This document shows, piece after piece, positions 9,851-23,640 of a stretch of DNA of 64,000 bases; the stretch's first letter is position 1; each line of letters starts with the position of its first letter. Made by a program: the position numbers and the translations under genes. The notes under the pieces were generated by a model. The model made no database searches. It had not been told where the DNA came from and was given only the letters and a program-made list of their open reading frames with translations. This DNA is from Moringa oleifera (taxonomy: Eukaryota; Streptophyta; Magnoliopsida; Brassicales; Moringaceae): contig JAJFZO010000695.1 in assembly GCA_021397835.1 (NCBI GenBank), forward strand, positions 186,001-250,000, written 5' to 3'.

Positions 9851-11876
9851 ACTGTAAAGTAGAAAAGAAGTCGCCAAACATAGTTCAGGGTGGTGGAAGT
9901 GATAAATGTTATCATTGGTGTGCACAAATAATTTTCTTTTGACTACAATAGCACCAACAAGATGATAATCGATTTTTGAAATGAGATAGTAAGAGTGTCT
10001 TGAAAAGAACGACAAATATGATATGACAATGTTCTGCAATCTACAATAACACCTAAAAGAAAGTAACAGAGTGAAAGAATAAGGAAATGATGAGGCAATC
10101 AAGGAGATCAGCAGAAAGTCAAAAATGAATATCAAGAATAAGAAACACAAGTTCAGAAAATGTATCGCTTGAAATAGCCAACAAATATATCTGGTGGAAT
10201 TTTACGAAATGCATCTGTATAGAAAAGTCAAGACAGATTTTACAAATATATTTAAGGAAAAAAATCTCTATAAAGGATCCAAAATAGAGATTTTAAAAAA
10301 ATCATCTCTATGGACAAGTTGACAGAGATATTCCTCCCAATAAAGAGCATGCTGCTTAAAAGAATGTAATAGTTGAAGAGTTTTCTTAGGCATAACTAAT
10401 TAGCAAGCTTAAAAGCATCAATAAATAGGACATAAGTGAAACCCTCTTGAAGTTTTTTAAGAGAACAACAGGAAAAGTTACCTTGGATCCACTGTAATAG
10501 AACTTTGTAACATATTATGTTAAGAAAACACGTAATACAACAGTGAGAATATCACTAACTACTAGAGCTCTAAATGATAAAGAGATTTTTTTTCTACCAT
10601 ATAAAAGCCATCCAACAAAAAGATTCCCCCAAAAATTGCTTACTATGGACTACAGAAGTAATTCCTATAATTACTACAAGAAACAAAATTTGTGCATTCT
10701 AACTAACACATGTAGTGAAAGACTGTTAATGTTACAATAAATCATTGTACCAGCATTGAAAAGAAATATATTACAAATTGTGCAAGTGAACCACTTTGAT
10801 AATCCACAAAAAAAAAAAAAGAAAAATCCAAACAAACTAATGATTTCTGCCTAAAAAACCACTTCTGCTCTCCTGTACTAAATTTTGAAAACATCAAGAT
10901 GAAGTAATAGAAAATCAAATGATGAGAAGCTCATCAATAATCAAAATATTCATAAAATAATTACCATCATGTTAAGATCCTTTGTTGATCAATATCTACA
11001 TCCTACATCTTAGAAGAAAAAATCAAATCATCTAACAAAAAAAAAAATCAAAAGGTAAGATAAGAATCAAGACTTATTTTAATACAAAAGGAAACATCAT
11101 GGATTACTAAACAAATAAAAAAAGTAAAAGAAAAGCTTGACAACATTTTTTCAATAATAAAGACTCAACAACACGAAACTATCAATACTCTTATGAGTTT
11201 TTGCATTTACTAGTCATTTTGCCCTTTAGCTAGATAATTTCTTTGAATTAAATTACATAATTAGATTGAAAGATAAGTCATTTAAATGTCACAACAACCT
11301 TCTATAATTGATCTAAGAACATTGATGTATTGTCAATGATTGATAGAAGAAGTATTCACAAATGCATTTTGTTTTTTCCCAAGAAAATAAGGAATCAAAT
11401 GTAAACAATTATAGAGTAACCTGTACCTATGCATGTGTAGGACTACTTGCTTTGAATGATATAACTCTGATATTATAGAAATTGATATAACAATGATTTT
11501 GTTAACTTAAAATTCAGGTTGAATACCTAAAGCATATTCGGCGTAACAATTTAAAATTCTCAATACTTTGAATGATCTTTATGGATGTTTGTTGAATTAT
11601 TCAGAGCAAACAATGGTTTATTCCACTCAAGATGGATACAACAATGTCCTCAATGTATCAAAAGTAAGTTGTAATGCTAAGGATGATTTTTGTTACCTGT
11701 GCCACTGTGAAATTACCTTGATAAATGGTGCAAGATTTCTAAAATGGCAACTTTCACCCAAAAATCATGTGTTGATTGAGCTTGATTTTCTTTAACTAGA
11801 TATACTTCTAATTCGGTTCTAGCAAACCTGTTCACTTTCCTCTGTACTCTTAATATCAACTCTTTTTTGGTGGCCA
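9851..11876. other. Intergenic DNA, no gene recognised
   Basis: AT-rich sequence that may include further decayed copia internal or LTR sequence (10170-10520), but no motif or terminal repeat could be confirmed. The open frames are short and have no recognisable family. Confidence 0.5.
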
Positions 11877-12292
11877 CCATTATCCTTAAAACCTTCCCCT
11901 GCTCCATTATATAACCATAATTAGAAGTTTCTAATCAAGCACAATCAAATTCAATTACTTAAAGCAATCAAATTCAGAAACCAAATTTTGAGATAACAAC
12001 ATTCAAATCCTCTCTATATAGCACATTATCCATAAAACCTTCCCTTGCTCCATTCTGTAACCAGTAACCAAAAGTTTCAAATCAAGCATAATCAAATACA
12101 ATTACCTAAGCAACCAAATTATAAGGTAACAACATTCAAATCCTCTCTACATAGCACGTTATCCTTAAAACCTTCCTCTGCTCCATTTATAACCAGTAAT
12201 CAAAAGTTTCTAATCAAACACAATCAAATTCAACTACTTAAGCAAGAAACCAAATTCTAAGATATCAACATTCAAATCCTCTCCATATAGCG
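11877..12292. repeat. Three-copy tandem repeat (unit about 133-146 bp)
   Basis: Units begin with TATCC at 11881, 12027 and 12160. Each contains AAAACCTTCC..TGCTCCAT, a TAACCA(G)TAA motif, AGTTTC.AATCAA, and ends TTCAAATCCTCTC.ATATAGC. Periods are 146 and 133 bp, with a small indel between copies 1 and 2. The + strand open frame 12045-12260 is a by-product of the repetition. Confidence 0.9.
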
Positions 12293-13215
12293 TAGAAGAA
12301 TATATTAGAAAAAATCTCCTAACTAATCGATGCCTTCATGGTCAAGTAGCCAAATCGCACAACCAATTCTCAAATACAAATTAATTTGAGTGATAATCAT
12401 CAAATGTCACCAAAGTTTCTACCTATGACTTTTCCTCTCAAACTTTCTTTCTCTAAATTTCTCCCTCTCCAATACATCTCTTTTTCTCTTCCAAGCTATG
12501 TAATTTACAGTATGAACACACAACGGTCATATTACCGTTAAAAGCATTAAATTTCGAAAATCAACAAAACGGTATTGGTCCAGCTTTGAGAATTTGCCAT
12601 TGGTAAGAAAATGCTTTTACGTGTTCGCATGCAAGTGACCTTTCCCCATCGGTTTGGGTCGAGTATCCTTTAAGCCATGCCTTCTTCCTTTTATATAAAC
12701 GGCCTCGCATTTACTAACTATAAGGGAAAGAGAGAGGCATGGCCTTCTATGCAGACTAATCTCTCTCCACTCGTGACTACCAATAAAAGACAAAAACATC
12801 CCCGTATCAAGCACTACAATAGGAATGGATAAGAGGGGCTTTCTAATTGAGGGAGAAGTTCAAGGTTGTCTTTACGAGCATGGTAAGTGAAGTTCAAGGA
12901 GGACGGCATATTGTTTAGGTGTGCAATTCATATAGTCAAATTCCTATCCTCTGTGGTTTACCTTACTGAACACACCAATTTAAGGCAATACTTTCACGCC
13001 ACATGTTGAAATTTTTTCAATCTTTGCATTTTAAGAGAATTGAAAAGAAAATGTGAAATGATAAGGTTTGCTAACATGTGAAGTTGGTGGAATATGAATC
13101 TTGAGACTTTTAAGCTTAAAAAGGAGATATGTATGATATATGTTGTAATTTAATGTATAAAATATGTATGTGTTTATATATGTATATATATGTATTTTGA
13201 TATATATGTCTTTGG
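12293..13215. other. Intergenic DNA with a promoter-like patch
   Basis: Bases 12600-12980 are less AT-rich than their surroundings. TTTTATATAAAC at 12689-12700 would make a TATA box for + strand transcription, preceded by a pyrimidine-rich stretch at 12420-12495. No matching coding exon follows, so this is only a possible relic promoter. Confidence 0.3.
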
Positions 13216-14150
13216 AGGCAAGGGAAAGTGACAAGGAAAAAAAATAACATAAAATTATTTTCCTAATAATTATAAAAATATTATTTAACTTCCTTTATAA
13301 ATTAAAAAATACAAAAAGCACAAAAAATTTAAAATAAAAAATAAAAAACAACATAAAAAAACAAAAAATGCAAAACACAAAAGAAAAGAACAAAAATTTA
13401 GAAAAAATAAAAAATCATAAAATAATTTTCTTAACTAAAATAAAGTAAATACTCAAAAATATTAAAAATCAAGTAAAATTAAAAAATCTAAGAAAAATAA
13501 AGTTACTAGAAGAAAATAAGAGAAAAAAAATTAAAAATACACAATAAAATTCTAAAAAGAAAACATATATGCAAGAAAAAATGAAAAAACTCAAAGAATT
13601 AAAACAATGTAAGAAAAAAAGAGAAAAAAATTCAACAAAAATCATGACAATACATATGAAAAAACAATAGTAAAAATACAAAACTCTTTACAAAGTAAGA
13701 AAATAGTTTTTACTGAAAAAGAAAATAGTAAAAAATAAAATAAAAAAATAAGAAAAAAATATATCAAGAAAAATAATAAAAAAAATATATAATATAATAT
13801 AATTGAAAAAACAACAAAAAGAGTAAATAATTAAATAAACGCAAAAGATTAGAAAACTTTAAAAATAAAAAATGAGAAAAAAATAATGTAAAATAATTGA
13901 AATCAATGCCAAAATCATAATATATTTTATAAAAAAAATTTTAAAAAATTTGATTTGCATTGATCTTTTTTAAAAAATATAATAAAAATAAAATAAATCA
14001 TATAATAAAAAATAAAAATATCCAAACTAAATAAATAAAAGTATGTGAAAAAATAAAATAAAATTCAGAAAATTAGATGAATAAAAATAAAAAATAATAG
14101 AGAGTAAAAAACAAAATAAGTTAACAAAATTACAACCCCTTGGAATCTGC
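13216..14150 (+). repeat. AT-rich satellite-like repeat, + orientation
   Basis: This A-rich strand carries the islands seen in the 54-64 kb arrays: CTCTTTACAAAGTAAGAAAATAG near 13684, GATTTGCATTGATC near 13950, and AACAAAATTACAACCCCTTGG near 14124. It is one unit of the family, about 0.9 kb, truncated at the right by ordinary DNA. Confidence 0.75.
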
Positions 14151-16435
14151 ATTGCAGACTTCTATGTTATATACATGTTTGGTAACTAAAGCCTGCCTCA
14201 TAGGCCGCATGGGTTTGCAGGACGAATTGTTTTAAAATTTATGCTTTTAATATACAATGATAGATATACATGGACAATTGAAAAGTCATGGCAGCATACT
14301 TTCGAAGGCTGAAAAATACGAGGGTTAACTCTTTCAGCTATAAGAGTGGGAGATTAATAATAAAGAAAATTTTTGATCCGATTTTAAAAAGCTTATGATT
14401 CACCGACCAGTTTGTGCACGTTCTTTTAAGAAGTTATATTGAATCATAAAAATAAAGGATAAAGGTGAATGTTAGAATGAGTGGCGAAAGACACACTATA
14501 AGTGTTAGAACGACAACAACACAATCAACATAAAGTTATCATAGCCGAAGACTAACAGCCAGAAGAAACAAAAAAATAGAGGAAACAACCTGCAGGTAAT
14601 TCAGCATTTCATCCATTAATGTGAAGACAAGTCATATTTGTGATGAAATGACATGAATACCCTTCGAACAAGTATATAGCACATCCACATATATAAACCT
14701 TATTTTCGATCACCCAATGCCCTTTTAATGGTGTCTCTGTTTTGCAAATTCTTTACCAAAACATCTATATTTCACACTCATTAGGAGATTTCATCCTTAT
14801 GCATCAACATCAAGCCACTAGACAGTTTTTAGGCTACATCAATAATTTTAAAAATAAAAATTATTAAATAATTTTTTAATTATATATATTATATAAAAAA
14901 TAACTTAAAATTAAAAATAATTTTTTTTTGAATGGCACTCAAATTGAAGGCCTAATGATCCAATGATCTAGTTCAAATAAAGGCTCAATAGTCAATTAAT
15001 TAAATATTATAATAATCACATTAATCATCTTTCACGTGAATACTTTCCCTTTTCACTGTTAAAACCGAAACATTGTTAAAACAATGATGATTTGCAAATG
15101 ACACTAGATGGGATAGAGGAAAGAAAAGAAACGTTTAGCAAGGTCGGTTCTTAGGTAAGGACACCTAAGCAATAGTCTAAGGCCCCATTTTTAAATTGGG
15201 TCCTATTTTAATTTTCAGGTCACTTAGGTAAAAGGTAGGTAATGAGCCATAAAACTGGTTCATGTTTCTATAGTTTGGTCTGTGATACATAGTAGAGCTC
15301 CGCAACTACCATATTCATGTAATTTGGTTAGGATGACACTTTTGCCAATTTTTCACCTTCTTCTCATCTCATAGGTTAGGTTATATTTAATTTGATCTGA
15401 TTCAATGACCAATAAATCTCAGCTGTGATTTTTAGATAAAAAACATCGACACAACTTCAATCCCTACTTTACAATTTTTACAACTTACTATTACCAAAGC
15501 ATTATCAACAAAATGATGGCACCAATACTTACAACTTTAACCCATTTAAGAACTTGAATTCCAATAATTCAATAGAAAGACTAAGATAGAGCTACGAAAT
15601 TTAAAATCACTCATGAGATAACATCTAGTAGAGCAGCTGTTAATGAGATTTCTTTAATGAAATTGATTAAAGCTTGCTACTTGTCATATATAAGTAAATA
15701 TATATTTTTTGCAAATTTAATTTTTAAACTTATTTTTAATTTATAATAAAAATAGCTTTATAGTTTTAAAATTTTTATTTTAACTCCAATAATATTTTAA
15801 TTTTTTATCATTTAAAATCTAATATTTTTATTGATTTTTAATATTTTTATTAATGGCAAGATAATGTTAGAAAAAATTCTTTTAATTAGTTATTATTTTC
15901 AATTAAAATTTAGATATATTGTTTATTTACATAATTATTTAAAATTTGTTGTATAATAAGTTTTTATGATGAAGATTATTATTATTATAATTTTAAAATA
16001 TATTTTAATTTAGTATACATTTTTTTGTATAATTTAGAAAAATTATTTACATTTAATGATAATAATTTTTAGAACAAGTTGTGCTATAATATATCAATTG
16101 TTTAAATTTATCTAATGAATCAAAAATCTAGAAAGAAGTTTTATAAAAAAAAATGAAAACATTATTACAAATGCATCTTACTTACAATATTTTATTAACA
16201 CTACATGTATTAATTTTTTTAAAATTAAAATTAATAAAAATTTACTGATATTTATTATATAAAAAATTTTGCCTTCATATTGTTTATGTTCTTTTGAAAT
16301 TTTGACTCATTCTTAGTGGTTAATCTTAAAGTATTTCTTATTTCTTATTTTTGCTTCGTGATATAAACCCTTGACACTACACTAGCAATGAGCTGTAAAT
16401 GACTCACCCTATAAATTTTGATCTATCCTAACCCC
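14151..16435. other. Intergenic DNA, mostly AT-rich
   Basis: No gene is recognised. Bases 15660-16290 are extremely AT-rich. A possible transposon terminus lies near 15125-15190. Confidence 0.5.
15125..15200 (+). mobile_element. Possible hAT-type (TTF/ZBED) transposon terminus
   Basis: CAAGGTCGGTTCTTAGGTAAGG followed by CACCTAAGCAATAGTCTAAGGCCCC (each only in part conserved) resembles the left end of plant hAT elements, which typically open with a CAGGGCCGGCCC-like string and then GGGC..CCTAGGGCCCC. No matching inverted end or 8-bp target duplication was found, so this is a weak call. Confidence 0.3.
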
Positions 16436-16439
16436 CAAA

Positions 16440-16800
16440 ATTTCGCTCGTATTCCCGAAAAGCTATTTTATGTAAGATTTTTTTTTCGTATGTCTATCTT
16501 TTTTTTCTTTGGATTTTTACCTTTTTTTATTTTCTTTTAGTCACTTAAGGGTTTTCTGTATTCTTTTTACATACATATTTTTATTTTGTTGGGTGTTTTT
16601 AATTTTTTTCTTATTTTCTTTTAGTAACCTTATTTTTCTTGAATTTTTTAAGTTTATTCATTTTTCATTTTTATATTTATTTCTATTTATTTTCTTTTAT
16701 TTTTCAAAATAATTTTATAATCTTTTTTATTTTTGTATTCTTGTTATTTTTTGAGTTTTTCACTAATTTTTTTATGAACAAAATTTAAATAATATCTTCC
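16440..16800 (-). repeat. AT-rich satellite-like repeat, inverted orientation
   Basis: This T-rich strand has the texture of the reverse complement of the 54-64 kb units, including TTTCTTTTAGTAACCTTATTTTTCTT near 16615-16645 (complement of the AAGAAAAATAAGGTTACTA island). The chance ORF 16509-16712 is low-complexity. Confidence 0.6.
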
Positions 16801-16929
16801 ACTTTCCTTATTCCTAAAACTTTCATCATTATTGTCTCGTATGTTGCATGAGATAACCCTTGATTGATGCGTGTTTTGTTAAGAATTTAAATTTCTTTTA
16901 GCATCCTGCATTTGTTTTTTCATTGACTA

Positions 16930-17090
16930 AAGTTCAAGAATGCTAATCAAGGAATCCAATTATATACTGATAAATAGATGATATTTTTCGGGTAGCATAT
17001 GCAACATTTCAACAAAAATTTTTCCAAATAAATAATAAAAACTATATGTACAGTTGAAACATTTGAGATGGAACTCAAGTTCCTATCATT
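16930..17090 (-). repeat. Segment E of the AIR9-like array, copy 1
   Basis: This stretch shares long blocks with 33685-33910 and 40140-40380: AAGTTCAAGAATGCTAATCAAGGAA, ATAAATAGATGATATTTTTC and CATTCCTTGCACATCAAAG, each only partly quoted here. In this copy it adjoins the linker exon at 17160-17282, so E probably derives from the intron downstream of that exon. Confidence 0.75.
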
Positions 17091-17159
17091 CTTGAACATA
17101 CAATTTCAGGCATTCCTTGCACATCAAAGACAAATTGAGGGTGAACTTCAATAACATAT

Positions 17160-17735
17160 TGATGAAAGAAATCGAATCATCATGAATAAGAAGTGACAAC
17201 AATAAGTCTTCTTCAAAGGGTTGATCAATGGAAGCTTCTTTGAGCAGATAGCCAGAAGGCAAACAATCCTTCCATTGCTCACCTAAGAAGCCAAAAGTCA
17301 AGTCTGTTCAAATTCTAGGCATCGAATTAAAGGGCTTCCATGAATTATTTATTACTCTAATGTGGAATTATTCTTCTATCTAGAAAATTGAGCAGCATCC
17401 CATAATTTAATCCTAATACAAAAGGCAAAGAGAAGCATATTGAAAAAAAAAAAGGTCAAGATGCATAAAAAATTTAAAAGAAACAACCTTAATGATCATA
17501 AGTAACATTAAGATATATTAATATTGAAAATTCCAAGTAACTCACAGCATTTTGTCAACATAAACCGTTGGTTAGAAATGTAGTTAAAAAGCAGATAAAG
17601 AGAGTGAATTTACTAAATGCATACTTGTTGCATGCTTTAAATGACAAAACTCCTAACCATTTATTATGCACAAAGCGCTTTGTACAATAACGCTTTGCAA
17701 TTGCAATCTCATCCCAGGAAGGATCAATAGAAAAA
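17160..17735 (-). pseudogene. AIR9: AIR9-like linker exons between the LRR and A9 regions
   Basis: AIR9 is a large plant microtubule-binding protein with leucine-rich repeats followed by about 11 A9 repeats. Reading the minus strand, the first exon (about 17735-17630) has SWDEIAIAKRYC, matching my recollection of the (E)EIAIAKRYP stretch after the LRRs. The second (17282 to about 17160) follows a TTCTTAG acceptor and reads EQWKDCLPSGYLLKEASID, matching the ERWKDTLPSGYLIKEA stretch. Order and strand are collinear with AIR9. Past these motifs the family sequence is lost (CTKRFVHNKW; LLLSLLIHDDS), so both exons are decayed or truncated. The next AIR9 exons would lie below 17.1 kb on this strand, but only segment E and AT-rich repeat DNA are found there. 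Confidence 0.65.
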
Positions 17736-17769
17736 TTCATATTAAATAGTAAGGACAATGGCACATATT

Positions 17770-20700
17770 AACTTTTAAGGATAATAAAGAAGAATTTGTA
17801 AAAATCTTTTAAAGCAAGAAATTTAATAACTCATGCTAGCTTACTTTAATTCCACCAAGAAAAGGGCAATGGAGAGAGTTTTTAAGAAAAGACCAAAACT
17901 ACATCCAAGTTCCCAAATTCAGATATATAAATACCAAGAATTTCTTCAAGGTAGGACAAATAAGTAAAATGGAAGCTACTTCTAGATAAGGTATTTTAAG
18001 TATAGGATTCTCCTCCACTCACAAATGCTATAGGATGGTAAAATTGAAACAAAATATATGTTTGTAATGAGAATTTATGTAAGAGTAACATTCTTTTAGC
18101 CCATAATAACACATCCTCACCATTCCATCTCCAATACTTCTATTATAAAATCATGTATATGAAATAGCATGCACAAAAAGTAAAATAACTTAAATATCTA
18201 ACTAAATCCATTAGTCAAAACTCCAATAGTGATGATTGAGTGAAAAAACAAGAAGACCAATTGCCTAGTTTTAGTTTTAGATTGTAAGAGCATATACCAA
18301 ATTTAGAAGTTTGGTCGCCATTAACTATCAAAATTACAGCTCAAAGTTATACTTAATCATCATTATGAAATACATTTTAAAACAACTGATGAGCTAAATA
18401 TTACGACCTTCCTATATAAGTACTTTATCTAAAACTTGTGAGGATGCATGCAAACCTATTTTAAATTGCATGGAAGTATTAGAATACATGTTTGAACATG
18501 TCTTATTGAATGCTTTGATCTTTTTCTTTCGTAAGACCATGGGCTACATTTTATGTGAAGTATGAAATGGTAGCAATATCAAGTAGTTTGCTAAGCAACA
18601 AAAAAACAAGAGTGGACCATAAAGGCCAATGTCAGAAAAAGCATGCACAGCAAATCAGGTATGTGATAGAGGTTAACAAACATAAAGGATAACAACTGAG
18701 AGTAGGGAAACAAGACAGAGTAGAGGCAATACTAACCTTAAAAAGTAAAAAGAGAGAATGAAATGAGTTAAGGTTGGTTTGGCCACTAGAAGTTTGTGTT
18801 TTTTATACTAACCTCACGGACTGGCAAGTATGGGAAGCCCATCAGAGTTGATATTTTGTTTTTACTGGCAGCTAAAACTTGTGAACAAATTAATAAATAA
18901 ATGGATTTAGTTATGACTAGAAGACAAATAAATAAGCAATCATACAACTAAAATAGAAAGAATACCTGTAGTCTAGCTTAATTGGCCATTGAAAGAGACT
19001 TCAATTTATTTTGAGCAATAGAAAAGAACCAAAGGGGAGAACAGATTCACACCAAATCAATAATTATTCTAACATGAATCAAGAAGGCCTAAAGCTTTCA
19101 ATGACCAAAGCAGGAAAAACTTTTAAAGCCTTACCTTTAAGTTACGCAGCTGAATCAGGCTTGCAAGTAAAGTGATTTGACTTCTAACAAGATACAGTTG
19201 CTACAAAAGTGATACATGGATGAAGATCCTATTAGATGATGAACTCTCTTTTTACTAACAGGACAACAAAAATGAAACCACATAAACCTCTAGTGCTTTG
19301 CAATTCTTAAGCAGTTCAAATCAAGGCCTTTTAAGATCATTTAAAATCAAATCAAGAACTTGGCTAGAAAATAGTCGTACAAATCATCTATTAGCTACTT
19401 GTGACAAATCTATGAACAGAATAAATAATCTTATGGTAAACATTAAGAACCAAGAATGTATCAATTTAAGGGTTGTTCAATATCTTCAAACAAATAACAA
19501 TAACAAAAATGGTGACAGCAACTTCATAACAAGGATAAGAGTAAATCTTGAGCTAATAAACCTTCACTTGCTTAAGTATCTCAGCTCCTTCAAGTGTAGA
19601 TAACATATTGTTTCTGAGATAAACAAACTAAAAATATGACTATTAGCTTCAAGAAACTACTATAACTAATTGAAACAGATAAAAGAAAATTGTTATAAGT
19701 GATAATATGCATATATCTTCATTATATCCATATCAATGTTTGAAAATTTTCTTTTCTAAGTAGGCATGCCAAAAGCAAGCAGTAATCAGTGACATACTTC
19801 AAGATTGAGGATAGCATATCTGTTTCATGCATTTACTTTTCTCAAATTATTAATAAAACTATTAGAGAAACATGACGTCAGCTATCACTTCTCTGATAAT
19901 TTTAGGCAAATAACTTCTCTAGTATACAGACAAAAAACCAATAAGGCAAGAAACATGCACATAATATCCATCATTCATATAGTCAATCCCCAAAGCCAAT
20001 ATCAAAGCACAATGTAAAGACAAATAGTGTTAATTTAATATCAAAATATATTTCTAAATTTCATGCTTAAGCTATTTATAGACAATTATAGGCACAGTTT
20101 ATACAAATGTTGCTTCTGAATTAGCATTATCTTTGAAGTATTTCTAAAAAAACCAATGCATGCCCTAAATTTTTTAAATGCTAATGCTATCAAGAATACT
20201 TACTTGTACTTGTAAAATAAGAGCACCAAAATCATGAAATTCTTAAGAATTGGAAATAATACATGTATTTATATAACATTTACGAATGCAAATGTGTATG
20301 TATTTAGATATGAGTGTATGGATGAATTCATGGATGCAAATATGTGTATGCATGCAAACAAATTAGATATGATATGTGGGAAAAATAAATTAAATAATGA
20401 AGGACATTCATAGGGGCTATACTAGTTACTAAATAAAGTGCAAACCTTGAAAAGTCACAAACACCTTACATTGTTAAGACATTCTCCCAACATAGCCAAG
20501 TGGAGGCAAATCTAATGATAAAAGTACTTGACCACACGACTTGCCACATGATATTAGATAAGAGCATATGACATCAAACATAGCTCCTTTTCTTCAAATG
20601 AGTAAAGTCCTTACTCAAAATGATGAATGGTTAAAAGAAGTCACACTAGTCAACAAATTATGAATTGTCACAAAACGAAAGTTTATATTCACATGATGCT

Positions 20701-22330
20701 TACACAATAAGAGGATCCATGCAAAGCTGACTAGTTATAATAAAATCAAGTTGTGAATTATTCATTGTCATATAAAATTTCATAAAGAAGTGTCAAACAT
20801 GAGCCTTTCTAAAATAAAATGAAGGATCATATTACCTATTAGAAGGGGCTGATGCAAATGTTCTTCTTATCTTGAAATTGAAACACAAAAATAAGTATCA
20901 CTTAACAGAAAACCTCACAAAAATGCAATGAAATGATGTGTGAATATTAAGTAATTGTCTTTCCTCATACTTAAGCAAATACAAGTTTAAGTCCGTAAGC
21001 TATTGGCCTGGAAGGAACAAACTTTTTATAACTTATTAAAACTTAAAGTAGATAACAACGATAACTTCAAGTAAAAACATAACTATAACAATGATTGAGA
21101 AAACACAAAATTAAATAATAAAGAGATAAGTACTTATCCACACAACTACACCTCTTTGCTAATCATATTGATCAAGCATAATTCTTTAGTTAAATAAAAC
21201 ATCTTATAAAAAAAAATTATGCGTTGTGCACCCTTAGTAACAATAAAGATATATACCCTATCATTTCTCTCACAACCTATCAATTCTCTTACACCTTAAT
21301 CACATTCAATGGTTGCAAAAATTCTTAATTACTTTTACATAAACTTTTAAGATGAATAGTAAAAGCAATCACAATTAGAAATACTAATATTTTTCTGCTT
21401 TTAGTCTGCCTCGGCCTTATGCTGTGAGAAGGACCAAATAAGCATGTGAAATCCACATAATAAAAAGGATAAAGAATAATCATAATATAAAGCAAGTTTC
21501 TCCATTAAACCTATGCTCACTACCTAATCAAAGACACCGTGATTAAATACTAAAAGCCATAATCCTAACATCTTGAATCCTAACGACAATCCTCCATTTG
21601 CTAACTTAGCTGTTTATTTCCATTATCCATTATGGTAAAAAGACCTAAGTTGCATGACATGCATCACATTCAATAATGGACAAGCTTGTTATTCAACATT
21701 CAGTGCTAAATTATTAGTTTTTCAAGATAAAGGAATCTAAATTAAAGAATTATATATACCTCTTCCTCACTCTTTCTTTCAAGCTCTAATGTAGCAGAGT
21801 GCCTCCCCCTTACTGCTTCTAGCTCTACCATTATGCCGAGCAACAAGACAATTTCAACCCATAATTTTTTTACATTACAAGTACACATAAGGAAAGTTTA
21901 TCAGTTTAAGAAATTTGGAGCCAATTGATATGATGAAAAGCCATCTAGCCTTTCAATAAACATGAAAATACATTAACTTACTTTTATGATCATTTTGAGA
22001 ACTCCACCAGAATCATAGATTGATTCCACTTATACCTTATGTGAATTGAAAACAGTAACAATATATTAAAAGCTATTGTAATCTTTACACATATAATGAC
22101 TAAAATTTGCAGTTACCAAAAATTATCAAATCTACAGCAGTCAAAACATAGCCCTAAAATAAATAGTGCAACAGTATCTACATACAAGAGTCGAAAAAAT
22201 GATATAACCAAACAAGACATATATGACGCAATTTCCCTATCCTTTTGAGAAGATGTTGCTTCAAAAGCAATATGGATTATCCCATGCAAATACCAAAGAA
22301 AAAACTTTATTTCGTATAATTGCATACTTT
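17770..22330. other. Non-coding DNA, possibly intron of the AIR9-like locus
   Basis: About 4.5 kb without a recognisable exon, transposon terminus or RNA gene. Open frames are short and low in coding character. Its position upstream (minus sense) of the linker exons would fit LRR-region introns, but no LRR exon could be read. Confidence 0.4.
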
Positions 22331-22369
22331 ATTGAATATTAAAATAAGAGTGTTCAGAGATCTCTCTTG

Positions 22370-23640
22370 CTCAAAAACTTCATCAAATAATGTATATACA
22401 ATTACGTACAAAACAAGCTAAAAAACATGCAAACAAGAATATTACAAGATTGAAAGCAAGAGATAAAAAAAAAAGCCTTTTTTTGGTTGAATGCAAAGAA
22501 TAGAGCAACATGCAAATAAGATGAGGGGTTCCAAAAAGGATCTAGAAATACTATAAACACATACAATCGGATAACACTTACCAGTAGTTGGGTATTATTT
22601 AATTTGTTATTCTCCATGAGAATATCAACTTCAAAGAAAAAAGGATTAACTGGATTAAAAAAGAAAAGTGATCGAAAAATTAACCTTCATTAAAATAAAG
22701 AAAAATAAAAAGAAAAGTTCAATTTATATGCTCAGAAACAAAAGTAGAATCATTACCTAATTTATTAGATGTTAGATCAACAGTCCGCACAAGTTTATGC
22801 AGCTTAAAAACTTCATCATAAAATGTATATAGAAATACATACATAATAAAGTAGATAGGCAAGTTATAGATTGAAAACAAGAGAGAGAAAGATTGTTTAT
22901 TTTGGTTGCATATAAAAGAACAAGGCAGGCCTCATATTGATTGATGCCTATCCATTTCTTGACTCTATATAACTGTAACTTACCGAAAAAAATAGAAACA
23001 TATCTCATCGAAACAAATCTCTAAAGCAATTGATAGAATTAGTGAGAAGTCATCTATCAATAAAATAACATTTAAAAATGATGACTCACTCTTTTCATTT
23101 TTCTATTAAATAAAAAAGATAATTCACAAGATTAGTATCAATAGTAACCTAAAGTTGCTTAAAAAATGTGATGTGTTTTTAAAAAGGATCCACATTTGCT
23201 ATGAACAGACTCAATTGGATAGCTGCATATTAATTTAATTTGCTGATCTTCATAAAAATGTCAAATGCAAAGAAAGAAATAAGAACATGGTTAAATAATA
23301 GAGGTGACCAAAAGAAAGATGAACTTGGTTGAAATAATAAAAGTGACAAGAAAATTAACTTTTGTTAAAATAAAAATGTTTAAACAAAAAAGTTCATTTT
23401 GTATACTGAAAGAGAACAGTGAAAGCATTGCCTCATTTATTATGCATTAAATCAAGAGTTCGTTGAAAAAACTTCATCAGGCAATGTATGTTACATACAT
23501 AAACAAAGAGGATAAGTAAACAAATAGATTATTTTGGTTGACCCAAAAAAATCAAGTAGGCCTTGTTTTGCTTAACGATTATCCATTTCTTTGTTGTATA
23601 TAACTGTCACTTCTACACAAAATCAACGGTTATGACTTCA
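22370..23640 (-). repeat. Segment D of the AIR9-like array, three adjacent copies
   Basis: Related stretches start near 22370, 22800 and 23465. Each begins AAAAACTTCATCA followed by AATGTATAT-like sequence, then ACATACATAA, and contains TTTTGGTTG followed by AAGAA..AAGC/GGCC and a CTATCCATTTCTT-type string in the last two. The same segment recurs singly at about 28690, 36190 and 42660 inside the large blocks. Confidence 0.7.

Noticed and set aside
9632..10150. Long minus-strand open frame (172 codons)
   Set aside because: It overlaps the + strand copia protease/pre-integrase remnant, where the conserved motifs are; its own translation is Phe/Leu/Ser-rich with no recognisable family.
13469..13681. 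Phe/Tyr/Leu-rich minus-strand frames in the AT-rich blocks (also 61284-61577, 61951-62160, 62787-63017)
   Set aside because: Low-complexity translation of A-rich tandem repeats; stops are rare on the T-rich strand for compositional reasons.
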